The position numbers were made by a program, and so were the translations under genes. 5,327 nt of DNA from Candidatus Methylomirabilota bacterium (GTDB lineage Bacteria > Methylomirabilota > Methylomirabilia > Methylomirabilales > JACPAU01), in NCBI GenBank assembly GCA_023249205.1, contig JAHFDC010000082.1:1-5327 (forward strand), read 5' to 3'. Below are positions 1-4,737 of the stretch, piece after piece. Below the pieces are notes generated by a model that was not told the origin of the DNA, searched no databases, and saw only the letters and a list, made by a program, of their open reading frames with translations. Each line of letters starts with the position of its first letter. Positions within the stretch are counted from its first letter, which is position 1.

Positions 1-20
1 GTGCCCCTCCCGCCCCGCGC

Positions 21-1073
21 CTACGCGGTCCCGATCTCTGCGTGGATGCGAGTCAGAAGGCGCCCGAAGGCCGGGTCGTTCCCGGTGAGATCGCGCGAGA
101 CGATCTCTACCTCTTCTCCGCTGCGCGCCCCGAGCCCGAGCTCGATGGCGCGGCGGATCTGGACCTGCTCCCAGACCCCCTTCCCCACGACGTGTTCGGC
201 CTTCCCGTAGTGCTTGAGCGTTGCGAGGCCCACCGCGTCGAGCGCGACCGGATCGGTGCTGGCCAGGATCAGGCCGGGCCGGACCGCTTCCCCGGACCAG
301 GGGCCTCCGCTGGCCATGACCTGGAGGGCATCGGCCACGTGCAGCCGGGGGTGGACCGCCAGGTTCAGCTCGGCCACCACTTCCTCCCAGGCCGAGCCCC
401 CGTAGGCCCAGGGCTTGTTCCGGGCGTGCACGACCCCGACCGTGTTCTTCAGGGCGAAACTGTAGGAGGCCGACCGGTGAGCCTTCAGGACCGGGACGCT
501 CACGAGGCGCTCCGCCTCGTAGACGGCCCTCGAGACGTGGAAGGCGGTGGCGTGGCGGGCCCCGGGCGGGCGGACCTCCACCCACTCCCCCTCCTCCAGG
601 GGCAGAAGGTCGGCCCCGGCCGACGCCGCCACCGCTGCCATGCCCGTCACCTCTAGGTTCGGGCGGGTGGGGAGACTGACGACCGCGGACATCTCACCGA
701 CCTGGAGGCGCGAGGCGCCGGCCTCCTTGAGGAGGGCCAGGAGCGCGGCGACTACCCGGGGGTCCGTGGTGGCCGGCGGAGGCTTGCCATAGACGACGTT
801 CGGCTTGACCAGGACCTGGCGTCCCCGGCAGTCGAGCGCGGCCAGGCCGTCCGCCAGGGCGACGGCCTCCCGGACGGCCGCCCCCACGTCGTCGGCCCGG
901 ACGAGCGCCACCCGCCTCTTCCCGCCCCCGGCCGCGGGCGCTGGGCGGGGCGGGACCACTTCCCCGCCCGGCGAGAAGAGAAACTCCCGCAGGACCGCCC
1001 GGCACTGGGGAAAGAGCACGGAGGAGCCGGCCAGGGCCCCGAGCGCCAGGAGATGGCGGCGGGTCAGGCGCAC
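21..1073 (-). CDS. DUF362 family protein with twin-arginine signal
   Basis: This 350-residue protein has the conserved blocks of the DUF362 family: VLVKPNVVYG (87-96) followed by TTDPRVVAALL (102-112), VPVLKAHR (193-200) with LKNTVGVV (208-215), GGPWSG (256-261), and STDPVALDAVG (272-282). The biochemical role of the family is not established. Many members carry 4Fe-4S ferredoxin motifs, but this one has only Cys24 and Cys82 and no CxxCxxC cluster. The N-terminus has Arg5-Arg6 in TRRHLL followed by a hydrophobic stretch to about residue 21, which suggests Tat export or membrane anchoring. The GTG start lies one base after the stop of the arsM fusion gene, with an AAGGA ribosome site eight bases upstream, so it is the third gene of the regulator-arsM operon. 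Its stop is 20 bases from the window edge and no terminator is visible there. The family call is firm; any arsenic role is inferred from position only. Confidence 0.88.
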   Translation of the reverse strand: MRLTRRHLLALGALAGSSVLFPQCRAVLREFLFSPGGEVVPPRPAPAAGGGKRRVALVRADDVGAAVREAVALADGLAALDCRGRQVLVKPNVVYGKPPPATTDPRVVAALLALLKEAGASRLQVGEMSAVVSLPTRPNLEVTGMAAVAASAGADLLPLEEGEWVEVRPPGARHATAFHVSRAVYEAERLVSVPVLKAHRSASYSFALKNTVGVVHARNKPWAYGGSAWEEVVAELNLAVHPRLHVADALQVMASGGPWSGEAVRPGLILASTDPVALDAVGLATLKHYGKAEHVVGKGVWEQVQIRRAIELGLGARSGEEVEIVSRDLTGNDPAFGRLLTRIHAEIGTA

Positions 1074-1074
1074 C

Positions 1075-2322
1075 TCAGAGGTCCTTGGCCATCAGGGGCG
1101 CGGAGGCGGGGCAGCACCCCGTGAACTCGGGCGACGCGCGCAGGGCGGCGGGCACCGTTTCGCGCGGGACCCGGGTGAAGCCCCAGGCCCGGCAGCGCGC
1201 CTCGATCGTCTCCGTGAGGAGATACGCCCGCTTGACACCCCTGGCCCGGGCGATCGCCTCGAGGGCGCGGAAGAGGCGCTCGCCGATCCCCCGGCGCCGG
1301 GCGCCCGGCCGGACAACCAGGGAGCGGAAGAGGGCCACCTCACCGGCCCGCTCCATCCCCACCGCCCCCACGGCCCGTCCGGCCTCCTCGGCCACCAGGA
1401 AGTCTGCGAGGTGGTCTGCCACGCCGGCCGTCGGCAGGCGCGCCTCCTCGAGCAACTCATGGATAGCCGGCAGGTCAGCCGCCCCGGCCGCCCGGATCGT
1501 GGGGCCATTCGCCCCCCCCGGCTTGCGGGCGGAGAAGCTCACGCTCCGGACCTTGCCGGCGAGATCATCCGCCCCCACCTCGGAGGCCGCGCCGCATCCG
1601 CACGCCGCCTCCGGCGCCCCCGCCAGGGCCGCGATCTGGCCGATCTCGTAGGGCAGGCGGGACACGACCTGCACGTCAGCGAACCCCGCCGTCTCGAGGC
1701 CGGCCACGTACTCCTTCTCGCTGATCGCGCCCGCGAGGCAGCTCGACCAGGCGGTGAGATCCGCCCGGACCTGCTCCGGCAACGCCTCCGCCACCACATC
1801 CGCGATGAGGAGCCGGCCCCCTGGCCGCAAGACCCGGGAGATCTCCCGGAAGACCGCGGGCTTGTCGGGCGAGAGGTTGATCACGCAGTTGCTGATGATC
1901 CAGTCCACGGAGGCGTCCGCCACGGGCAGCCGCTCCGCCTCCCCCAGGCGGAACTCCACGTTGGTATGCCCCGCCGCGGCCGCGTTCGCCTCGGCGCGCC
2001 GGAGCATCTCGGGGGTCATGTCCACCCCGATGACCCGCCCGGCCGGGCCCACGCGCTCCGCCGCCAGCAGGCAGTCGATCCCGGCCCCGGAGCCTATGTC
2101 CAGGACCACCTGCCCCGGCTCTACGCCGGCGAAGGCCAGGGGGTTGCCGCAGCCGAGGGCGCCGCCGACAGCCTCCTGCGGGAGCCCCTTGAGTTCGTCG
2201 GCGCCGTACCCCGCCACCTGGAAGGTCACCGAGCCGGACGGGCCGCAACAGCCGGTCTGCCCCTGGGCCGCCTGCGCGTAGCGCTCCTGGACCGCCGCCT
2301 TGATCTCCTCGTTGCTCCTCAT
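1075..2322 (-). CDS. arsM: Arsenite methyltransferase fused to an ArsN2-like GNAT acetyltransferase
   Basis: A 415-residue two-domain protein. Residues 1-269 are an ArsM-type SAM-dependent methyltransferase, the family that methylates As(III) in the cytoplasm. Visible signs are Cys25-Cys26 in TGCCGPSG, GCGNP (57-61), SAM motif LDIGSGAGIDC (74-84), SNCVINL (144-150), LRPGG (165-169) and SCLAGAI (194-200). Cys146 and Cys195 sit where the As(III)-binding pair is expected; a CGCG patch follows at 241-244. Residues 275-415 are a GNAT domain with acetyl-CoA loop RRRGIG (342-347), ETIEARCRAWGF (371-382) and a CCPASAPLM ending (403-411) as in ArsN2. Typical ArsM proteins end near the ARKP at 265-268, so the fusion is head-to-tail. 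ATG at 2322 is chosen because GGGAGGA lies five bases upstream, it overlaps the MarR stop as ATGA, and the family N-terminus begins here; the open frame further upstream overlaps marR. An eight-G run encodes the linker. The methyltransferase call is firm; the acetyltransferase substrate is unknown. Confidence 0.92.
   Translation of the reverse strand: MRSNEEIKAAVQERYAQAAQGQTGCCGPSGSVTFQVAGYGADELKGLPQEAVGGALGCGNPLAFAGVEPGQVVLDIGSGAGIDCLLAAERVGPAGRVIGVDMTPEMLRRAEANAAAAGHTNVEFRLGEAERLPVADASVDWIISNCVINLSPDKPAVFREISRVLRPGGRLLIADVVAEALPEQVRADLTAWSSCLAGAISEKEYVAGLETAGFADVQVVSRLPYEIGQIAALAGAPEAACGCGAASEVGADDLAGKVRSVSFSARKPGGANGPTIRAAGAADLPAIHELLEEARLPTAGVADHLADFLVAEEAGRAVGAVGMERAGEVALFRSLVVRPGARRRGIGERLFRALEAIARARGVKRAYLLTETIEARCRAWGFTRVPRETVPAALRASPEFTGCCPASAPLMAKDL
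1512..1519 (-). repeat. G8 homopolymer at the domain junction of the arsM fusion
   Basis: Eight C on the plus strand (eight G in the coding sense) encode the Pro-Gly-Gly-Ala linker just after the ARKP that normally closes an ArsM protein. Reading the other frames by eye, one extra G would bring in a TGA about 16 codons later, giving a stand-alone methyltransferase of about 284 residues. One fewer G would lead into about 140 residues of unrelated frame ending near 1092. The tract is plain in the sequence; any slippage role is inference. Confidence 0.85.
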
Positions 2323-2834
2323 CGCGATCCTCCCGCCCGGCGGATTGTCCCGCGCTCCCGGGGGGCCGGGCCGCATTCGCCGGGCCCACATCCGTCCTGC
2401 CACCGCGTCACAGCCTCGACAAGGCCCTCCAGCGTCTTCAGCACCGCCTCCCGCTCCGCCCGGGCAAAGGGGACGAGCAGCGCGCGCTGGGTCGCGATCA
2501 GGTCTGTCTGGATCCGGGCGAGGAGCGCCCTTCCCTTCGGCGTGATGGAGACCCGGACGACGCGGCGATCCCCCCGGCCCCGGCGCCGGGCGATGAGGGC
2601 CTTGCGCTCGAGCTGGTCCAGGATGCGCGTCACCGTGCTGACTGCCAGGAAGAGGCGTGCCCCCAGCGTGCCGACCGAAAGCTCGCCCGGCTCGGCCAGG
2701 GCGTCCAGCGCGTAGCACTGGGTCACGGAGAGCCCGTGGCAGCAGATGGCGCTGCGATCCCGGAACTGGTAGCGCCGGGACAGTTCCTTGGTGAGCTCAT
2801 GCATCCGTTCGGCGGCGGCCCTGACCTCGTCCAC
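2319..2834 (-). CDS. MarR-family transcriptional regulator, cysteine-rich
   Basis: A 171-residue winged-helix regulator of the MarR type, expected to bind a palindromic operator as a dimer. The DNA-binding part spans about 51-98: ELSVGTLGARLFLAVSTVTR (51-70) is the helix-turn-helix, and RRRGRGDRRVVRVSIT (83-98) is the wing with the family's D-x-R signature. Cysteines cluster at 31, 32 and 40 (ICCHGLSVTQC) and at 149 and 154 in a C-terminal extension (DGCGPGECGP). That suggests sensing of thiols or a soft metal(loid) such as As(III), although no ligand is shown. GTG at 2834 is chosen because AGGAGA sits six bases upstream and a promoter/operator lies immediately before it. The stop overlaps the arsM ATG by four bases, so the two genes are probably translationally coupled. 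Repression of its own operon is likely from the palindrome at 2848-2866. ArsR-type proteins more commonly hold this position in arsenic operons. Confidence 0.93.
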   Translation of the reverse strand: MDEVRAAAERMHELTKELSRRYQFRDRSAICCHGLSVTQCYALDALAEPGELSVGTLGARLFLAVSTVTRILDQLERKALIARRRGRGDRRVVRVSITPKGRALLARIQTDLIATQRALLVPFARAEREAVLKTLEGLVEAVTRWQDGCGPGECGPAPRERGTIRRAGGSR

Positions 2835-2847
2835 CCCGGTTCTCCTA

Positions 2848-2866
2848 TATTTGTATGATACAAATA
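2848..2866. promoter_or_regulatory. Perfect 19-bp palindrome, probable MarR operator
   Basis: TATTTGTAT and ATACAAATA are exact inverted copies around a single central G at 2857. The site is AT-rich in very GC-rich surroundings, has the size and symmetry of known MarR operators, and begins 14 bases before the MarR start codon. It covers the -10 box and the expected transcription start, so binding would block the promoter. That the neighbouring MarR protein is the one that binds is inferred. Confidence 0.85.
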
Positions 2867-2889
2867 ATCGCTCTCGCAGTCCCTGTCAA
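2861..2889 (-). promoter_or_regulatory. Promoter of the marR-arsM-DUF362 operon
   Basis: A perfect TTGACA -35 box (complement of 2884-2889) is followed after 17 bases by TATTTG (complement of 2861-2866) as the -10 box. The -10 matches the sigma-70 consensus at only three of six positions. Transcription would start near 2854, leaving about 20 bases to the GTG, with the ribosome site AGGAGA at 2841-2846. The operator overlaps the -10 box. Confidence 0.72.
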
Positions 2890-2999
2890 GGGGAAAATCA
2901 GGGGAGACCCGAGGGGCACCGGGGGGCGCGCGCCGAGGCGGAGCGCGGGTAGCAGGGAAGTGGGGGGGCCTGCAGGTGTGCGCTGGAGGGGCGGCGGCG

Positions 3000-3296
3000 T
3001 CAGCCTGCTTCCGCGGACCGCTCCGGCCGGCGGTGGGCGTAATAGCACCGATCGCAGAAGCCGCGCCGGGGATCCGCGGCGTCAATCCACATGTCCATGG
3101 CCGGGAAGGGTTCCCCGCACCCCTGGCAGGGGAGCCGGTCCTGCCGCTCTCGGGGCGGGTGGGCTCCCGCCACGACACTCCGCAAGGGCACCGGGTGGAC
3201 GAGGAGGCGGCCATCCGCCAGCGTGCGCACCGCCAGCGTGTGGCCCCCCCAGCGGACGGGGGAAGCGCGCCCGAGGCGGCCCCGCATGCTGCGCAT
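3000..3296 (-). CDS. Small zinc-ribbon-like protein of unknown function
   Basis: I do not recognise this 98-residue protein. Its C-terminal half has two CxxC pairs, Cys57/Cys60 (CQGC) and Cys81/Cys84 (CDRC), twenty residues apart, with aromatic and acidic residues between (PFPAMDMWIDAADP). This is the pattern of a structural zinc ribbon. The N-terminal half is Arg/Val-rich with no signal peptide or membrane segment. The start is uncertain: ATG codons at 3296 and 3287 both have poor ribosome sites (a weak TAGG just before the first), and a later GTG is possible. The paired cysteines make this frame more believable than overlapping frames on either strand. It stands alone, with a 110-base gap to the operon promoter downstream and a non-coding hairpin element upstream. 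It might bind nucleic acid or metal, but nothing here decides this. Confidence 0.6.
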   Translation of the reverse strand: MRSMRGRLGRASPVRWGGHTLAVRTLADGRLLVHPVPLRSVVAGAHPPRERQDRLPCQGCGEPFPAMDMWIDAADPRRGFCDRCYYAHRRPERSAEAG

Positions 3297-3347
3297 GCCT
3301 AGAGTGACCCCAACGAATTGTCCCCAATGCTCACGCGACGGCGGGGG

Positions 3348-3471
3348 TGCCGGGCCAAATGACGAGCATCACGAGGCCCGAGGGAGGAGGCGGCCGGAGG
3401 CGTACGTAGCTTGTACGGTGAGGACCGCTGACGACTGAGAACGACGTGAGGCGACGCCAGTTGGCCCGGCA
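3348..3471. repeat. 124-bp palindromic element (MITE/REPIN-like or structured RNA)
   Basis: The ends are perfect 11-base inverted repeats (TGCCGGGCCAA at 3348-3358; TTGGCCCGGCA at 3461-3471). Further pairs lie symmetrically inside: TGGCG with CGTCA (one G-U), TCACG with CGTGA, GCGG with CCGC, and a central hairpin CGTAC-loop-GTACG around 3412. The whole unit can fold into one long imperfect hairpin, slightly better on the minus strand where some mismatches become G-U. No coding frame is convincing inside it and no clear target-site duplication flanks it. Its right end directly touches the stop codon of the phosphatase. It could be a miniature mobile element, a paired REP unit, or a 3' UTR structure. 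Confidence 0.65.
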
Positions 3472-4122
3472 CTAAAAGATCCACCGCCCGTGCCCCCGTA
3501 CCTGGATGACCTTCCGGTCCGGCAGCCTGAGGCACGTGAGCTTGCCCCCGTACACGCAGCCGGTGTCAATCCCGATCCGGTCCTCCCGCATCAGGACCTC
3601 CCGCATGGGGGTGTGGCCGAAGACGACCGGCTTCTCGAAGCGGCCGACGAACTGGAAGAATTCGTGCCGGATCCAGACCAGGTCGTTCAGGGTCTGCCGA
3701 TCCAGGGGGACCATCGGCCGGATCCCCGCATGGACGATGAGGAAGTCCGGCGTGTCGTAGTAGGAGCGGAGAGCCTTGAAGAAAGCCAGGTGGGGCTCGG
3801 GGATCACCGGGGGCTCCCCGTAGGACCGGAGGGTCTCCTCCCCCCCATTCACGAGGTAGAGCGACCGGTGCTTCCCGTCCAAGTAGTCCAGGAGCATTTT
3901 CTCGTGGTTACCGATCAGGAAGGTGCTAGGCCCCGGCAGCCCCCGGGCGAACTCCACCACCTCCCGCGACTGGGGCCCCCGGTCAATGTAATCCCCGATG
4001 AAGACCAGCTTGTCGTCAGGACCCGGGGCGATCTTGTCCAGGAGCCGCTGGAGGGGGGTGAGGCACCCGTGGATGTCCCCGATGACGTAGAGGGATCCCC
4101 GCCCGCCGCTCCCCCAGTCCAT
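3472..4122 (-). CDS. PPP-family metallophosphoesterase (serine/threonine protein phosphatase-like)
   Basis: A 216-residue phosphatase with the complete PPP-family metal and catalytic set: GDIHG (15-19), GDYIDRGP (43-50), GNHE (71-74), His131 in VHAGIRP, and GHTP (169-172), followed by IDTG (185-188). These residues bind two metal ions and activate water to hydrolyse phosphoesters. The length matches the small bacterial PrpA/PrpB-type protein phosphatases (about 218 residues) better than ApaH, which is longer, but a dinucleoside-polyphosphate or other substrate cannot be excluded. There is no signal peptide, so it is probably cytosolic. The ATG at 4122 has GGGAGG three bases upstream, which is rather close. 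It has its own candidate promoter (4164-4193) and lies beyond the cold-shock gene's terminator, so it is probably a single-gene unit. Its TAG directly abuts the inverted-repeat element. Confidence 0.92.
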   Translation of the reverse strand: MDWGSGGRGSLYVIGDIHGCLTPLQRLLDKIAPGPDDKLVFIGDYIDRGPQSREVVEFARGLPGPSTFLIGNHEKMLLDYLDGKHRSLYLVNGGEETLRSYGEPPVIPEPHLAFFKALRSYYDTPDFLIVHAGIRPMVPLDRQTLNDLVWIRHEFFQFVGRFEKPVVFGHTPMREVLMREDRIGIDTGCVYGGKLTCLRLPDRKVIQVRGHGRWIF

Positions 4123-4163
4123 AGGCCTCCCGTGCGCGGCCGCTCCGGCGCCAGCGCCGCCCT

Positions 4164-4193
4164 ACTGTAGGCGAAAGGTCGGAGGCCGGTCAA
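4164..4193 (-). promoter_or_regulatory. Candidate promoter of the phosphatase gene
   Basis: TTGACC (complement of 4188-4193; five of six consensus bases) and TACAGT (complement of 4164-4169; four of six) are 18 bases apart. Transcription would begin near 4157, giving a leader of about 35 bases. The site lies just past the cold-shock gene terminator in the direction of transcription, where a new promoter is needed. Confidence 0.55.
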
Positions 4194-4212
4194 GCCGGCC
4201 GGAGACCGGCTT

Positions 4213-4251
4213 CAAAAAACGCAAACCCCGGCGGGGATTCCCCCGCCGGGG
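4213..4251 (-). terminator. Rho-independent terminator of the cold-shock gene
   Basis: A perfect 11-bp GC stem (CCCCGGCGGGG at 4226-4236 and CCCCGCCGGGG at 4241-4251) closes on a four-base loop. In the minus-strand sense it is followed by TTTGCGTTTTTT (complement of 4214-4225). The stem starts 23 bases after the cold-shock stop codon. There is no T-run on the plus-strand side, so it works for minus-strand transcripts only. Confidence 0.92.
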
Positions 4252-4274
4252 TGCGGTGAGTGGTGCTCGCCCCT

Positions 4275-4481
4275 TCAGGCGGGCTTGGTGACGTTCGAAG
4301 CCTGCTTGCCCTTCGGCCCCTCCACGACGTCGAACTCCACCTGCTGGCCTTCGCTCAGCGTCTTGAAGCCGTCGCCCTGGATCGCCGAGTAGTGGACGAA
4401 GACATCCGGCCCATCACTACGGGAGATGAAGCCGTAGCCCTTCGCGTCATTGAACCACTTCACGGTTCCCTTGCTCCGCAC
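4275..4481 (-). CDS. csp: Cold-shock protein, CspA family
   Basis: A 68-residue single cold-shock domain, the usual length for the family. These proteins bind single-stranded RNA and DNA in the cytoplasm and act as RNA chaperones. The nucleic-acid-binding face is intact: GTVKWFN (5-11), RNP1 KGYGFI (14-19) and RNP2 VFVHYSAI (27-34), followed by the family's EGQQVEFDV (44-52) and [11 protein letters not shown] (54-64). The start is GTG at 4481, with GGGAGGG about eight bases upstream. An unusually long upstream region (about 180 bases from the candidate promoter) contains an intrinsic terminator and two further hairpins, which suggests post-initiation control as in other csp leaders. It ends in a strong terminator. 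Which csp paralogue it is, and whether it is cold-induced, cannot be told. Confidence 0.97.
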   Translation of the reverse strand: MRSKGTVKWFNDAKGYGFISRSDGPDVFVHYSAIQGDGFKTLSEGQQVEFDVVEGPKGKQASNVTKPA

Positions 4482-4520
4482 CGCTCTATCCCTCCCTTCC
4501 CCTCATGAACTCTCGGAACC

Positions 4521-4558
4521 CTCGGGCCCCGAGTTGGCCCGGCCCCTCCGGGGGCCGG
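4521..4558 (-). promoter_or_regulatory. Two GC-rich hairpins in the cold-shock gene leader
   Basis: One hairpin has an 8-bp stem, CCGGCCCC (4539-4546) with GGGGCCGG (4551-4558), and a four-base loop. The second is CTCGG with CCGAG at 4521-4533 and a three-base loop. Both lie between the terminator-like hairpin and the ribosome site of the cold-shock gene. They have no T-run and so are not terminators. A role in mRNA stability or temperature-dependent access to the ribosome site is possible but unproven. Confidence 0.5.
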
Positions 4559-4566
4559 TTCGACCC

Positions 4567-4606
4567 AAAAAAAAACGCAAGAGCGCCTCGGTCTTCGGCT
4601 CTTGCG
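4567..4606 (-). terminator. Rho-independent terminator or attenuator upstream of the cold-shock gene
   Basis: CGCAAGAGC and GCTCTTGCG (complements of 4598-4606 and 4576-4584) form a perfect 9-bp stem with a 13-base loop. In the minus-strand sense it is followed directly by nine T (complement of 4567-4575), a textbook intrinsic terminator. It sits 131 bases after the transporter's stop, farther than usual, and downstream of a candidate promoter at 4665-4694. It may therefore end the transporter transcript, attenuate the cold-shock transcript, or both. Confidence 0.9.
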
Positions 4607-4664
4607 GTCCTACCGTGCGCTGCTCCTGTCCAAGTCCAACCTCAAACACCGGACGAAGGCCCTT

Positions 4665-4694
4665 ACGCTAAAACAGGGGCGGACAACCTGTCAA
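4665..4694 (-). promoter_or_regulatory. Candidate promoter of the cold-shock gene
   Basis: A perfect TTGACA (complement of 4689-4694) is followed after 18 bases by TAGCGT (complement of 4665-4670; three of six consensus bases). Transcription from here would begin near 4658 and give a leader of about 177 bases, similar to the long leaders of known csp genes. I see no better promoter between the terminator hairpin and the start codon. Confidence 0.45.
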
Positions 4695-4737
4695 GAACTT
4701 TTTTGCCGGGACGAGAGACCCGCGCGCCGCATTGCTT

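Noticed and set aside
42..656. A 204-codon open frame on the plus strand
   Set aside because: It is antisense to the DUF362 gene, whose conserved blocks fix the coding strand. The plus frame is Gly/Pro/His/Asp-rich without motifs.
805..2715. A 636-codon open frame on the plus strand
   Set aside because: It runs antisense to the DUF362, arsM fusion and marR genes. Its translation is Arg/Pro/Gly-rich low-complexity sequence with no family motif, as expected from a GC-rich shadow frame.
2323..2718. N-terminal extension of the arsM fusion frame to 547 residues
   Set aside because: The extra 132 residues overlap marR, look like shadow sequence and resemble no domain. The ATG at 2322 has a good ribosome site and begins at the family N-terminus.
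2890..2999. Gap between the zinc-ribbon gene and the operon promoter, with a GGCGCGCGCC palindrome at 2925-2934
   Set aside because: A ten-base GC palindrome is expected by chance at this base composition. It has no T-run to act as a terminator, and I see nothing else in the gap.
2723..3214. A 163-codon minus-strand frame crossing the operon promoter
   Set aside because: It spans the operator, the -35 box and parts of marR and the zinc-ribbon gene in another frame, and its Pro/Arg/Ser-rich translation has no domain.
3490..4170. A 226-codon open frame on the plus strand opposite the phosphatase
   Set aside because: The minus-strand frame carries every PPP catalytic motif, while the plus-strand translation shows no recognisable feature.
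4192..4212. AAGCCGG/CCGGCTT hairpin just past the csp terminator
   Set aside because: Short GC-rich pairing overlapping the phosphatase -35 region, with no T-run in the transcribed direction. The stronger terminator at 4213-4251 already explains the end of the transcript.
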